Assembly: GCA_029203105.1 (NCBI GenBank)
Contig: CP119318.1
Span: 2,804,501 to 2,868,500, forward strand
Length of the DNA: 64,000 nt
From: Candidatus Kaistia colombiensis
GTDB taxonomy: Bacteria; Pseudomonadota; Alphaproteobacteria; Rhizobiales; Kaistiaceae
Direction of reading: 5' to 3'
Part shown: positions 1-8,258 of the stretch, piece by piece
Layout: every line of letters starts with the position of its first letter
Position numbering within the stretch: position 1 is the first letter of the stretch
Program-made: the position numbers and the translations under genes
The notes under the pieces: generated by a model
The model's database searches: none
What the model was told of the DNA's origin: nothing
Seen by the model: only the letters and a program-made list of their open reading frames with translations

Positions 1-1188
1 GCCGCGTGCGCGCATCGAACGGTCGGAGGCCGACGAACCCTTGGTCTGCGCGCCCTCGATGGCGACGCCGCCCATTTCGATGATCGGCGGCAGCGGGCGA
101 CCGCGCAGGCGCGCCCAGAGGCGCGGGAAGACGTTGCGGCGGATGATCCAGGGCTCGATCAGTACCGAGATCAGCAGGATCAGGCCAAGGAAGGCCGGCA
201 CCGCGCCGGGCGGCAGCTGCGCCATGCCCTGCACCTGCATTTCGACGTCGCCGACCTTGACGGTCCGCGTCATCGGGATGCCTTCGCGCAGCACCTTGTC
301 GATCAGGGTGACGAGGATGGCGCCGAGCGCGCCGCCCAGCAGCCGGCCGCGGCCGCCGAGGATCGAGGCGCCGCCGACGATGACGGCGGCGATGACGATC
401 AGCTCGGCGCCCTGGCCATATTGTGATGTGATGCCCTTGTCCTGGGCAACGCTCATCAGGCCCGCCAGGGTGGCGGCGAGCGCGGACAGGACATAGGCCC
501 GCATCCGGACGCGGCGCGTCGGGATGCCGGCATAGGTCGCCGCCAGCTCGTTGCCGCCGGTGGCGTAGGTCTCGTAGCCCCATCGCGTCTTGGCCAGCAC
601 GAACATGCCGACGATCGTCACCAGCGCGAAGATCAGAATCTGGTTGTTGAAGCCGAGCGCATTGGTCTCGCCGATCTGGAAGAACCAGGGCGCCGTCAGG
701 GCCTTCTCGCTGTAGGAGACCGTCTTGCCGCCGGTCAGCCCAAGCACGAAACCGCGACCGATGAACAGCATGGTCAGGGTCGTGATGAAGGACGGCACGC
801 GCAGGACGGTGACGAAGAATCCGTTCAGCAGGCCGACGCCGAGGCCAACGATGATCGCGGCGGCCAGCGACGGCACGATGCCGAGATCGTAGTAGGAGGT
901 CGAGAAGGCGAGCGAGAATACCGTCGCGACGAGGCCGAAGGTCGAGCCGACCGAGAGGTCGAGATCCTTATTGATGATGACGAAGGTCATGCCGGCGGCC
1001 ATGACGCCGTAACGGGCCGTATCGCGCAGGATCGCCGAGATGGCGTCGGTCTGGCCGAAGAACTTCGGATTGATGAAGACGCCCGCGATGTAGAGCAGGA
1101 CCATGAAGATCAGCAGGCCGACTTCCCAGCCCCCGATCAATTCGAGCGGCAGGCGTCTGCGGGCTGGGGCAAGGGTCGTCGATGTCAT
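1..1188 (-). CDS. Sugar ABC transporter permease, RbsC/XylH family (3' end cut by window edge)
   Basis: Reading the minus strand from the ATG at 1188-1186 gives an uninterrupted frame of 396 codons that runs off the left edge. The protein starts MTSTTLAPARRRLPLELIGG and has many hydrophobic segments. A stretch around residues 60-80 (GMTFVIINKDLDLSVGS) and a glycine-rich segment near residues 270-290 (VIVGGASILGGRGRLLGG) are hallmarks of the branched BPD_transp_2 permeases of ribose/xylose-type importers. It lies 145 bases downstream of a periplasmic sugar-binding protein on the same strand, so the two should form one importer. The ATPase is not in view and may lie beyond the edge. Substrate is not determinable, but the neighbouring uronate genes suggest a sugar or sugar acid. 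Confidence 0.9.
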   Translation of the reverse strand, partial: MTSTTLAPARRRLPLELIGGWEVGLLIFMVLLYIAGVFINPKFFGQTDAISAILRDTARYGVMAAGMTFVIINKDLDLSVGSTFGLVATVFSLAFSTSYYDLGIVPSLAAAIIVGLGVGLLNGFFVTVLRVPSFITTLTMLFIGRGFVLGLTGGKTVSYSEKALTAPWFFQIGETNALGFNNQILIFALVTIVGMFVLAKTRWGYETYATGGNELAATYAGIPTRRVRMRAYVLSALAATLAGLMSVAQDKGITSQYGQGAELIVIAAVIVGGASILGGRGRLLGGALGAILVTLIDKVLREGIPMTRTVKVGDVEMQVQGMAQLPPGAVPAFLGLILLISVLIEPWIIRRNVFPRLWARLRGRPLPPIIEMGGVAIEGAQTKGSSASDRSMRARG

Positions 1189-1294
1189 AGGCTTTGCATC
1201 TTTGCGTCGAAACGAGCCTTCGGGCTCCAAGGCGCGTCCCGTCCCTCCGCCCGGGCTCGCAAAGCCAGCCGGGACAGAGAGACGATAGCGTCGT

Positions 1295-1325
1295 CCGCCC
1301 GCGCCTCGTTGTGAGGTGCGGGCGG
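1295..1325 (-). terminator. Intra-operon hairpin between binding-protein and permease genes
   Basis: A GC-rich inverted repeat (CCGCCCGC...GCGGGCGG with inner CCTC/GAGG) lies just after the binding-protein stop codon. There is no long T tract, so it is more likely a processing or attenuation hairpin that keeps binding-protein mRNA above permease mRNA. This arrangement is common in binding-protein-dependent importers. Confidence 0.5.
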
Positions 1326-1333
1326 AAAGCGGC

Positions 1334-2416
1334 TTAGTTTTCGAAGCGCTTGCCGACCAGGTCGACCGTGTCCTTCGTCACGAGCTGCGCGCTCGTGTCG
1401 AGATTGGCGGCGGAAACGCCGCGGTCGATCTGGAGATAGAGCTGGGCGACGGGCCAGAAGCCCTGCAGGAACGGCTGCTGGCCGAGCGAGCCGGTAAGCG
1501 CGCCGGTGCGGATCTGTTCCTGCTGCTTCGGGCCGAGGTCGAAGCCGAAGGCGCAGATCTTGCCGTTCTGCTTCAGCTGGGCAACGGCGTCGCCGAGCGC
1601 CGGCGTCACGAAGCCGTTGGCGGCGAAGGCGCCGACAACGTCACCGCGCGATTCGATCAGCGAGACGACGGAGTTGGTGATGTCGTCCTTGTTGACGTCG
1701 ATGCCGATGTTCTCCGGACCCGCGTCGACCTTGAAGTCGGCCAGGCGGCCGGCGTCGTTGAGCACCTTGACGGCGGCCTCGAACGCGGCGGTGACGCGGC
1801 GGTTCACTTCCTCATTGCCGAGCGTCGTCGTCGACGGGAAGATGATCGAGCCGCCCTTGGCGCCGCTGTTGAGCACGCATTTGGCGAGGGCTTCGCCGCC
1901 GATGCCGGCTGCCGACGAGGACTGGCCGGTATGGCTGATTTCGCTGCGATGGGCGAGCTTCGGGTCGAACGAGTTGGTGGTCGCGACCGGAATGCCGTTG
2001 GCGAACGCCTTGTTGACGATGTCGTCATAGGCGCCCGACTGCGGCGTGGTCATGATCAACCCGTCGATCGTCGGGTCGTTGATGACCTGGTTCAGGATCT
2101 CGATCTCGCGCGGGATGTCGTCGACCGGCGCTTCCGAGCCGAGCTTGATCAGATTGATGCCGAACGCATCGGCCGCGACCTGGGCACCGACATAGGTGGG
2201 GTCGAAGAAGCCGTTGCCGGCCGTGTGCGTGACAATCGCGAAGGTGAGCTTGCCATCCTTCGAGTGGAAGTCCTTGGTGGTCGGCGCTTCCTTGGCCGCG
2301 TCCTCGAACGAGTAGCCGCCGACGGCCTTGCCGAGGCTACCGCCCTGCGCGTGTGCCAGCGTGGCGATCAGCGAGACGGATGCGCCAAGCGCCAGCGTCT
2401 TCAGAACCTTCTTCAT
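1334..2416 (-). CDS. Periplasmic sugar-binding protein of ABC importer (Peripla_BP_4 family)
   Basis: This 360-residue protein starts MKKVLKTLALGASVSL and has a classic signal peptide ending near AHA-QG (about residues 22-25). The mature part has the two-lobed ribose-binding-protein pattern: LTFAIVTHTAGNGFFDP near the N-terminus, then IDGLIMTTPQSGAYDDIVNKA, and AAFEAAVKVLNDAG in the middle. The ATG at 2416 is preferred over an upstream in-frame start because a strong GGGGAGGAT ribosome site precedes it. It is the first gene of the importer operon, and the permease follows. It should capture a mono- or oligosaccharide or sugar acid in the periplasm; the ligand cannot be read from the sequence. 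Confidence 0.9.
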   Translation of the reverse strand: MKKVLKTLALGASVSLIATLAHAQGGSLGKAVGGYSFEDAAKEAPTTKDFHSKDGKLTFAIVTHTAGNGFFDPTYVGAQVAADAFGINLIKLGSEAPVDDIPREIEILNQVINDPTIDGLIMTTPQSGAYDDIVNKAFANGIPVATTNSFDPKLAHRSEISHTGQSSSAAGIGGEALAKCVLNSGAKGGSIIFPSTTTLGNEEVNRRVTAAFEAAVKVLNDAGRLADFKVDAGPENIGIDVNKDDITNSVVSLIESRGDVVGAFAANGFVTPALGDAVAQLKQNGKICAFGFDLGPKQQEQIRTGALTGSLGQQPFLQGFWPVAQLYLQIDRGVSAANLDTSAQLVTKDTVDLVGKRFEN

Positions 2417-2779
2417 AACTATCCTCCCCAATAGCCAAACTCGGGACGCTCAGCGTCGATCCGAGATGGCGGCAGCATAGGCAAGGCGCGGACGTGTCGC
2501 AACGGCCAGATGACCCAAGTTGCCACCGTTCTGAGGTTCGCACCTCATCGCATATCGCCGAACCTCAGTTACTTCACGGGCAATGTTGCGGCGCAACAGA
2601 CATTATATGTTTCGAATATTGGAATAAATTACGACTTCCGTGCCGCGTTGTTGCGTTGCGGCATCCGGCGAGTATCCTGTGAATTCAGGGAATGAAATAC
2701 TGGTCGGGCGGCTCGGCATCCGGAAAGCGCGGTCGCTCGCGCGAGCCGATCTGGGCCGGGTTTGTCTGGGCCTTGCCCT
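2417..2779. other. Intergenic region upstream of the sugar importer
   Basis: No gene is supported in these 363 bases. The segment about 2560-2640 is unusually AT-rich for this genome and should hold the importer promoter, firing leftwards. It contains a perfect inverted repeat described separately. Confidence 0.5.
2584..2598. promoter_or_regulatory. Palindromic operator candidate upstream of sugar importer
   Basis: TGTTGC-GGC-GCAACA is a perfect 6-3-6 inverted repeat beside an AT-rich stretch, about 170 bases upstream of the binding-protein start. Its size and placement suit a sugar-responsive repressor of the LacI or similar type, but no regulator gene is in the window. Function is inferred. 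Confidence 0.35.
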
Positions 2780-3577
2780 TCAGGGGAGAGCGTCGGGGTC
2801 GCCGGAGAATTCGAGGCTGGAAAAGCTGCCGCCCTGTGTGCGTTCGGCGATCGGGTCGTCCGTCGTCCTGCCGGCGAGCGCAGCGATGAAGCGGTCCGCG
2901 CTGTCTCCGGATCTGTAGCCCAGACGCTCGGCATTCGCATTGTTCCAGAAGGAACGGGAATTGTCGGAGACGCCATAGACGATCTCGTAGGTATAGTCGG
3001 CGCTCAAGCCGATCTCGACCATGCGCAGGAGGTCGTCGAAGGACATCCAGGTCGACAGTTGCCGCGCGTCAGCTGGCTCTGCATAGGCCGAACCGATGCG
3101 GATGCAGAGGGCCGCGATGCCGTGCTTGTAGGCATAGAGCGCGGCGAGATCCTCGCCGAATGCCTTTGACAGCCCATAGCGGCAGTCGGGCGCGGCCATG
3201 GCGCGATGGTCGATGCGCTCACTGCGACGATGCAGGCCGATCACATGGTTCGAGCTCGCGAAGATGATGCGCCTGACGCTCGCCTTTCGAGCCGCCTCCC
3301 AGAGATTGATGGCGCCGATGATGTTGGCCGGAAGAACCGTATCCCAGCCTGCCTCCGTCGAACGGCCGCCGAAATGCAGGATGGCATCGACATTGCGGCA
3401 AAGCTCGGCCACGGCGTCGGCGAGGTCGCAGCGCACGACCTCTTCGCCGGGGTCGGCGGGACCCATTTCGGCGACATCGGAAAGCCGCAGGACGGGAAAG
3501 CGGCCGGCGAGCCGCTCGCGCAGCACGCGGCCGAGATTGCCAGCGGCCCCGGTCAGCAGGACGCGATAATAGGCCAC
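2780..3577 (-). CDS. udh: Uronate dehydrogenase (NAD-dependent)
   Basis: The 265-residue short-chain dehydrogenase/epimerase-family protein has an N-terminal Rossmann motif TGAAGNLG (residues 9-16), FASSNH at 106-111 and the YGLSK catalytic Tyr134/Lys138 pair. Its length and the stretches PANIIGAINLWEAAR and FASSNHVIG follow the Agrobacterium uronate dehydrogenase closely. That enzyme oxidises galacturonate or glucuronate at C1 to the aldarolactone with NAD+. The gene sits between a sugar importer and a DapA-family enzyme on the same strand, and a lactonase lies just beyond, which fits the oxidative uronate route. A generic sugar epimerase is the alternative. Confidence 0.75.
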   Translation of the reverse strand: MAYYRVLLTGAAGNLGRVLRERLAGRFPVLRLSDVAEMGPADPGEEVVRCDLADAVAELCRNVDAILHFGGRSTEAGWDTVLPANIIGAINLWEAARKASVRRIIFASSNHVIGLHRRSERIDHRAMAAPDCRYGLSKAFGEDLAALYAYKHGIAALCIRIGSAYAEPADARQLSTWMSFDDLLRMVEIGLSADYTYEIVYGVSDNSRSFWNNANAERLGYRSGDSADRFIAALAGRTTDDPIAERTQGGSFSSLEFSGDPDALP

Positions 3578-3608
3578 GATCCGTCCTCCGCTCCGATACC
3601 GTCGAGGG

Positions 3609-4556
3609 TCACTCTACGGTCGCGGCGCGTCCATGCTCAAGGCTCGCGGCGCGCAGCGTCTCCGCGGCGGCGCGGATTGCTGTCAGTACGGTCGGATCAT
3701 CGAGATTGCTCAGGAACGGCGACATCGGCCCGGTGGCGCTGATGCCGGCCAGCGCCACCGCTTCATGCAGCACGCGAATGGGCGAATGGCGGTCGCGCAG
3801 GTCCTCGAGCGGAATGAAGTGTTCGCGCAGGCTCGTGGCCTTGGCGATGTCGCCTTGCTTCAGCGCCTTCAGGATTGCGGTGGAGAGATGCGGGGCGATG
3901 CACACGGATCCCGAGGTGAAGCCATTCAACCCAAACCCGGTCAGATGATCGATGACCGGACGCTCGCCGATGCCGCTGATGATGCGTTCGGCCGAGCCGA
4001 CCGCGTCGAGCAGCGAGGCGAGCAGGGCGTCCTCGCGCGTGTCTTTGCGAACCACGGCATACTTGACCGCACATACGGCGCCATCGGCGAGGAGGGCGGC
4101 GAGATCGCGCGGCTCGAGATAGCCCTCGTTCTTGACATAGGCGACGATCGGCTTGCCGTAGCGGTCCGCGAGCTTGCGAATGCCAGTGGCGACGCCGCTG
4201 GTCGTCGCCGGGAAGGTGAGCGGCAGCAGCATCGCCGTCGGGAAGGCGCGCTGCTTCAAGAGGTCGATCTGGTCGCATGATTTGCCATAGTCGGCGCCGA
4301 AGGACGGGATCATCCAGCCGTCGGCCGGCGAGATCCGCTCCAACATGTCGAGCAGGGACGCGAACTCGGAGACGCCCATATTGTAGAGATTGGCATTGCC
4401 CCCGAAGAGATAGGTGGTGACCCCGCCGGAATGCAGCCAGTCGATCAGGCGCTTCGTTTCGCCTTCATGGATGACGCCATCCTCGCCGCGCGGCAGCGGC
4501 GGCACGGAGAGAACGGACCGGGCGAGATCGGTGGGGACGACGGCATCGGTTTTCAT
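3609..4556 (-). CDS. DapA-family aldolase/dehydratase, probably for sugar-acid breakdown
   Basis: This 315-residue TIM-barrel protein belongs to the dihydrodipicolinate synthase/N-acetylneuraminate lyase superfamily. The Schiff-base lysine is Lys165 in CAVKYAVVRKD, and the assisting tyrosine is probably Tyr140 in IVAYVKNEGY. It is divergent from true DapA. In the oxidative uronate pathway a DapA-family enzyme turns keto-deoxy-galactarate into 2,5-dioxovalerate, and the udh and lactonase neighbours make such a role likely. It is 31 bases upstream of udh and so co-transcribed with it. Exact reaction is inferred from context; an unrelated keto-acid aldolase remains possible. Confidence 0.7.
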   Translation of the reverse strand: MKTDAVVPTDLARSVLSVPPLPRGEDGVIHEGETKRLIDWLHSGGVTTYLFGGNANLYNMGVSEFASLLDMLERISPADGWMIPSFGADYGKSCDQIDLLKQRAFPTAMLLPLTFPATTSGVATGIRKLADRYGKPIVAYVKNEGYLEPRDLAALLADGAVCAVKYAVVRKDTREDALLASLLDAVGSAERIISGIGERPVIDHLTGFGLNGFTSGSVCIAPHLSTAILKALKQGDIAKATSLREHFIPLEDLRDRHSPIRVLHEAVALAGISATGPMSPFLSNLDDPTVLTAIRAAAETLRAASLEHGRAATVE

Positions 4557-4577
4557 CAGGGCGCTCCGAATTCAACT

Positions 4578-4594
4578 TGTAACTTAATATTACA
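4578..4594. promoter_or_regulatory. Inverted-repeat operator candidate in the divergent uronate promoter region
   Basis: TGTAA-CTTAATA-TTACA lies in a strikingly AT-rich island between the divergent DapA-family and SMP-30 genes. The shape (short TGTAA/TTACA arms around an AT centre) is like sites of GntR-family (FadR/UxuR-type) repressors, which commonly control hexuronate genes. One bound regulator could control both directions. No regulator gene is in view. Confidence 0.4.
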
Positions 4595-4769
4595 TATTAT
4601 CTCGGCGCTGGCGATCGAAATCCAAGATCCGGGCAAAATTGGCTGTCGGAATGCGTGATGACATGACAAATCATCGGTGGATTCGGGCGGGGCTGGATCA
4701 TGGCGGGGCGGTCGACGCGCCGCAACGGGCATGCGATGGTTCCGCCCTCGCAAATATCTGGAGTCTTTC

Positions 4770-5648
4770 ATGACGGATCTTGGCCTTCGCCCGCTCGTTC
4801 CCACCCTGCACCAGCTTGCCGAGAGCGCCGTCTATGACGATCGCAACAATCGGCTGCTCTATTGCGACATTCCGGACAAGGCGATCCACGCGGTCGACCT
4901 GGCGACCGGGGCGACACAGGTGTGGCGCTTCCCGACGGTCGTCGGCTCGTTCGGCCTGACCGAAAGCGGCCGATTTGTCGTGGCGCTGCGCGACAGCGTC
5001 GTGATCTTCGACCCGGAGACGGGCGATAGCCGGACGCTGGCCGAGATCGAGGCCGACATGCCGGATACGCGATTGAACGATGGCAAGGTCGGGCCGGACG
5101 GCTGCTTCTGGGTCGGCAGCATGGATGCGAATCGCCAGCCGGTCTGCGCGCTCTACCGCGTCGCGCCCGACGGCACGGTCGAAAAGAAGGTCGATGGCCT
5201 GATGGTGTCGAACGGTCTCGCCTTCAGCCCGGACGGGCGGACGATGTTCCATTCCGATTCGCGTGGCCCCTGGATCGACCGCTGGGCGTTGGATCCGGCC
5301 ACCGGCGAAATCAGCGAGCGCAAGCGCATCGCCGTGCTCGACGACACGATCGGCCGGCCGGATGGCGGCGCCACGGATGCCGAGGGGTGCTACTGGAGCG
5401 CGGGTGTCTCGGGCGCCAAGCTGAACCGCTTCTCGCCGGATGGCGAATTGCTGGCGAGCTACGACGTTCCGGCTGCCGCGCCGACCATGCCGGCTTTTGG
5501 CGGCCCGGACATGAAGACGCTGTTCCTGACCAGCCTGCGCGACGGGCGCACCGAAGAGCAGCTGCAGCGCTGGCCGCTGACCGGTTCGGTCTTCATCGGT
5601 ACGTCGCCGGTAGCCGGCTCGCCGGTCTCGCGGTTCCGCGACGCCTGA
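4770..5648 (+). CDS. SMP-30/gluconolactonase-family lactonase
   Basis: The 292-residue protein is a six-bladed beta-propeller of the SMP-30/regucalcin/gluconolactonase family. It shows the N-terminal SAVYDDRNNRLLYCDI segment that supplies the first metal ligand region, NDGKVGPDGCFWVGSMD in the middle, and SNGLAFSPDGRTMFHSDS towards the third blade pair. These enzymes hydrolyse sugar lactones using one divalent metal ion. The start at 4770 has a GGAG site at 4760-4763; the longer upstream frame lacks one. The gene is divergent from the udh/DapA-type operon, and the likely job is opening the lactone made by uronate dehydrogenase. Confidence 0.8.
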   Translation: MTDLGLRPLVPTLHQLAESAVYDDRNNRLLYCDIPDKAIHAVDLATGATQVWRFPTVVGSFGLTESGRFVVALRDSVVIFDPETGDSRTLAEIEADMPDTRLNDGKVGPDGCFWVGSMDANRQPVCALYRVAPDGTVEKKVDGLMVSNGLAFSPDGRTMFHSDSRGPWIDRWALDPATGEISERKRIAVLDDTIGRPDGGATDAEGCYWSAGVSGAKLNRFSPDGELLASYDVPAAAPTMPAFGGPDMKTLFLTSLRDGRTEEQLQRWPLTGSVFIGTSPVAGSPVSRFRDA

Positions 5649-5661
5649 AGCGGGAAGGGCT

Positions 5662-6069
5662 CTACGCTTCTTCCGGCGGAAGCGGCCGGGACTTTCGGGC
5701 GGCGTCGATCGCCACGAAGGTAAAGGTCGCTTCCGTCACCTTGGTGACGTCGTCGCTTTCGCGGTTGCGCCGCCAGGCCTCGACGAAGACGCGCATCGAT
5801 GACCGTCCGGTCGAGAGGATGCGTCCGTAGATGGTGACTTCGTCGCCGACGAAGACCGGGCTCAGGAACGACATTCCGTCGACCGAGGCCGTCACCGTGC
5901 GTCCTCGCGCGCGGCGGGTCGCAATCGTGCTCGCGCCCAGATCCATCTGCGACATCAGCCAGCCACCGAAAATGTCGCCGGCCGGATTGGTGTCGTGCGG
6001 CATCGCGATGGTGCGGATGACGGGGATCGTGGTCTCGTGCGGAAATTCCGGCGCGTTCTGGGCGGTCAT
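5662..6069 (-). CDS. Acyl-CoA thioesterase, YciA-type hotdog fold
   Basis: The 135-residue protein has the family signature MPHDTNPAGDIFGGWLMSQMD, with the catalytic aspartate in PAGDIFGGW, followed by the long hotdog helix and the strands of VGDEVTIYGRILSTGRSS. YciA-type thioesterases hydrolyse a broad range of acyl-CoAs and return free CoA. It ends 13 bases from the lactonase stop in a convergent arrangement. It stands alone, so its physiological substrate is open. Confidence 0.85.
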   Translation of the reverse strand: MTAQNAPEFPHETTIPVIRTIAMPHDTNPAGDIFGGWLMSQMDLGASTIATRRARGRTVTASVDGMSFLSPVFVGDEVTIYGRILSTGRSSMRVFVEAWRRNRESDDVTKVTEATFTFVAIDAARKSRPLPPEEA

Positions 6070-6118
6070 GGCAATTCCTGAGGCTGGCGATCGGCTGGCG
6101 GGTCGCTTGAAACGGAAC

Positions 6119-6139
6119 GGGGCGCCCCGAAGGCGCCCC
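6119..6139 (-). terminator. Terminator of the glnB-glnA operon
   Basis: GGGGCGCC-CCGAA-GGCGCCCC is a perfect 8-base stem just downstream of the glnA stop on the minus strand. The T tract is poor (CCGTTCCGTTTC), so termination may be partial. Confidence 0.6.
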
Positions 6140-6162
6140 GCTGATAGTGCATCCTGATTCGG

Positions 6163-7572
6163 TTAGACCGAATAGTACATGTCGAATTCGACCGGATGCG
6201 GGGTGTGCTCGAAGCGGATGACTTCTTCCATCTTGAGCTCGATGTAGGATTCGATCATGCCCTTGGAGAAAACGCCGCCTTCCAGCAGATAGGCGTGGTC
6301 CTTCTCGAGCGAGACGAGCGCCTCGCGCAGCGATGCGCAGACCGTCGGGATCTTCTTCAGTTCCTTCGGGGGCAGATCGTACAGGTTCTTGTCCATCGCG
6401 GCGCCGGGATGGATCTTGTTCTTGATGCCGTCCAGGCCGGCCATCAGCATCGCTGCGAAAGCGAGGTAGGGGTTCGCGCCCGGATCCGGGAAGCGGACTT
6501 CGACGCGCTTCGCCTTCGGCGAGGTCGCGAACGGGATACGGCAGGAGGCCGAACGGTTGCGGGCCGAATAGGCGAGCAGGACCGGTGCCTCATAGCCCGG
6601 GACCAGACGCTTGTAGGAGTTGGTCAGCGGGTTGGTGAAGGCGTTCAGCGACTTGGCGTGCTTGATGATGCCGCCGATGTAGTAGAGGCAGGTCTCGGAC
6701 AGGTCGGCATATTCGTTGCCGGCGAAGACCGGCTTGCCTTCCTTCCAGATCGACTGGTGGACGTGCATGCCCGAGCCGTTGTCGCCGTAAACCGGCTTCG
6801 GCATGAAGGTTGCCGTCTTGCCATACGAGTTCGCGACGTTGTGGATCGCGTACTTGTAGATCTGCATGTGGTCGGCCATCGTCACGAGCGTGCCGAACTT
6901 GACGCCCAGTTCGTGCTGTGCCGAAGCCACTTCGTGGTGGTGCTTCTCGACGACGACGCCCATGGCCTGCATGGCTGCAAGCATGTCGCCGCGCATGTCC
7001 TGGAGGCTGTCGATCGGCGGGACGGGGAAGTAGCCGCCCTTGGTCTTGACGCGGTGACCGAGGTTGCCGCTCTCGTAGTCGGTGTCGGAATTGGTCGGCA
7101 GCTCGATGTCGTCGAGCTTGAAGCCCGTGTTGTACGGGGTGGCAGAGAACTTGACGTCGTCGAAGACGAAGAATTCAGCTTCCGGGCCAACGAAGATCGT
7201 GTCGCCGATCTTGGTCTGCTTCAGGTAGGCTTCGGCCTTCTTGGCGATGCCGCGCGGATCGCGGTCATAGGCTTCGCCGGTCGTCGGCTCGAGCACGTCG
7301 CAAACGATCGAGAGGGTCGACTGCGCGAAGAATGGGTCGATGGTGGCGGTCGACGGATCGGGCATCAGCAGCATGTCGGATTCGTTGATGGCCTTCCAGC
7401 CGGCGATCGACGAACCGTCGAACATCGTGCCCTCGGCGAAAATCTCTTCGTCGATCATGCCGATGTCGAACGTCACATGCTGCCACTTGCCGCGCGGATC
7501 CGTGAACCGGAAATCCACATACTTCACGTCCTGCTCCTTAATGAGTTTCAGGACGTCTTTCGCGGTCGTCAT
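6163..7572 (-). CDS. glnA: Glutamine synthetase type I
   Basis: This 469-residue protein is the standard length of GSI, which makes glutamine from glutamate, ammonia and ATP as a cytoplasmic dodecamer. It opens with MTTAKDVLKLIKEQDVKYVDFRFTDPRGK. It carries the metal-site segment GPEAEFFVFDD, the loop NGSGMHVHQSIWK and NRSASCRIPF. The adenylylation site is in NLYDLPPKELKKIP, where the tyrosine is modified by GlnE when nitrogen is plentiful. It lies 116 bases downstream of glnB and shares its nitrogen-responsive promoter. Confidence 0.98.
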   Translation of the reverse strand: MTTAKDVLKLIKEQDVKYVDFRFTDPRGKWQHVTFDIGMIDEEIFAEGTMFDGSSIAGWKAINESDMLLMPDPSTATIDPFFAQSTLSIVCDVLEPTTGEAYDRDPRGIAKKAEAYLKQTKIGDTIFVGPEAEFFVFDDVKFSATPYNTGFKLDDIELPTNSDTDYESGNLGHRVKTKGGYFPVPPIDSLQDMRGDMLAAMQAMGVVVEKHHHEVASAQHELGVKFGTLVTMADHMQIYKYAIHNVANSYGKTATFMPKPVYGDNGSGMHVHQSIWKEGKPVFAGNEYADLSETCLYYIGGIIKHAKSLNAFTNPLTNSYKRLVPGYEAPVLLAYSARNRSASCRIPFATSPKAKRVEVRFPDPGANPYLAFAAMLMAGLDGIKNKIHPGAAMDKNLYDLPPKELKKIPTVCASLREALVSLEKDHAYLLEGGVFSKGMIESYIELKMEEVIRFEHTPHPVEFDMYYSV

Positions 7573-7688
7573 AAGTCTCTTCCTTCTATCAGGTGAATTG
7601 TGCCCGGTCGTGGCGGAGGCAAGCAGGAAACCGGCGGAGCCGGGGGAGGGAACGCCGGCAAACCGAGGTGCCGGCGGAATGAAAGGGC

Positions 7689-8027
7689 CTAGATTGCGTC
7701 CAATCCGCTTTCGCCGGTCCGGATACGGACCGCTTCTTCGATGTTGGAGACGAAAATCTTGCCGTCACCAATGCGACCCGTTTGCGCGGCCTTGCGAATG
7801 GCGTCGACGGCGCGTTCGACGAGTTCGTCGCCCAGCACGATCTCAACCTTCACCTTCGGCAGGAAGTCGACCACATATTCCGCGCCGCGATACAGCTCGG
7901 TGTGGCCCTTCTGCCGGCCGAAGCCCTTGGCCTCGGTGACGGTGATGCCTTGCAGGCCAACTTCCTGCAGCGCTTCCTTCACTTCATCGAGCTTGAAAGG
8001 CTTGATGATGGCTTCGATCTTCTTCAT
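7689..8027 (-). CDS. glnB: Nitrogen regulatory protein P-II
   Basis: The 112-residue PII protein starts MKKIEAIIKPFKLDEVKEAL and has the T-loop RQKGHTELYRGAEY with Tyr51, the uridylylation target. The B-loop region near TGRIGDGKIF and the C-terminal VRIRTGE are also present. PII binds ATP/ADP and 2-oxoglutarate and signals nitrogen status to GlnE, NtrB and AmtB. A longer in-frame start at 8057 is rejected because canonical PII begins at the MKKIEAI methionine. It precedes glnA in the usual rhizobial glnBA order. Confidence 0.97.
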   Translation of the reverse strand: MKKIEAIIKPFKLDEVKEALQEVGLQGITVTEAKGFGRQKGHTELYRGAEYVVDFLPKVKVEIVLGDELVERAVDAIRKAAQTGRIGDGKIFVSNIEEAVRIRTGESGLDAI

Positions 8028-8098
8028 TGCCTCCGCATCTCCGAATGCTTGCCTCAAATGCCTGCCGCCTAGCCGATATGTCGGCCTGGCTATTCACT

Positions 8099-8115
8099 TG
8101 CAGTCTCCGTGCCAA
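8099..8115 (-). promoter_or_regulatory. RpoN (sigma-54) promoter of glnB-glnA
   Basis: On the minus strand the bases TTGGCACGGAGACTGCA match the -24/-12 consensus (TTGGCACG-N4-TTGCA) at all fixed positions but one. The invariant GG and GC are ten bases apart. It ends 72 bases before the glnB start. RpoN promoters depend on an enhancer-binding protein, here NtrC by analogy with other glnBA operons. Confidence 0.8.
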
Positions 8116-8169
8116 TTGCCGGGCGTGGTTGAAAACGCCGGATAATTGGGCTCTTCGCACCGCATCATA

Positions 8170-8182
8170 GCGCGTATCGCGC
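8170..8182. promoter_or_regulatory. Possible NtrC enhancer site upstream of glnB
   Basis: GCGCG-TAT-CGCGC is a perfect palindrome about 75 bases upstream of the -12 element of the RpoN promoter. The position suits an NtrC binding site and the core is GC-rich as in some rhizobial sites. It is not a textbook match to the enteric consensus, so the assignment is tentative. Confidence 0.35.
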
Positions 8183-8197
8183 AAAAGCGATCCGGTT

Positions 8198-8226
8198 GTT
8201 GTTCAATTTATAGGCAAATGAACAAC
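8198..8226. repeat. Inverted repeat GTTGTTCA/TGAACAAC near the DUF442 gene
   Basis: Eight-base perfect arms flank a 13-base AT-rich centre, downstream of the DUF442 gene and upstream of glnB. The same bases AAATGAACAAC recur at 8745-8755, upstream of the DUF442 gene. It may be a weak terminator or a protein-binding site. Confidence 0.35.
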
Positions 8227-8258
8227 TAGTCGGCACCGGCGCTCCCGACCTTGGCCGG

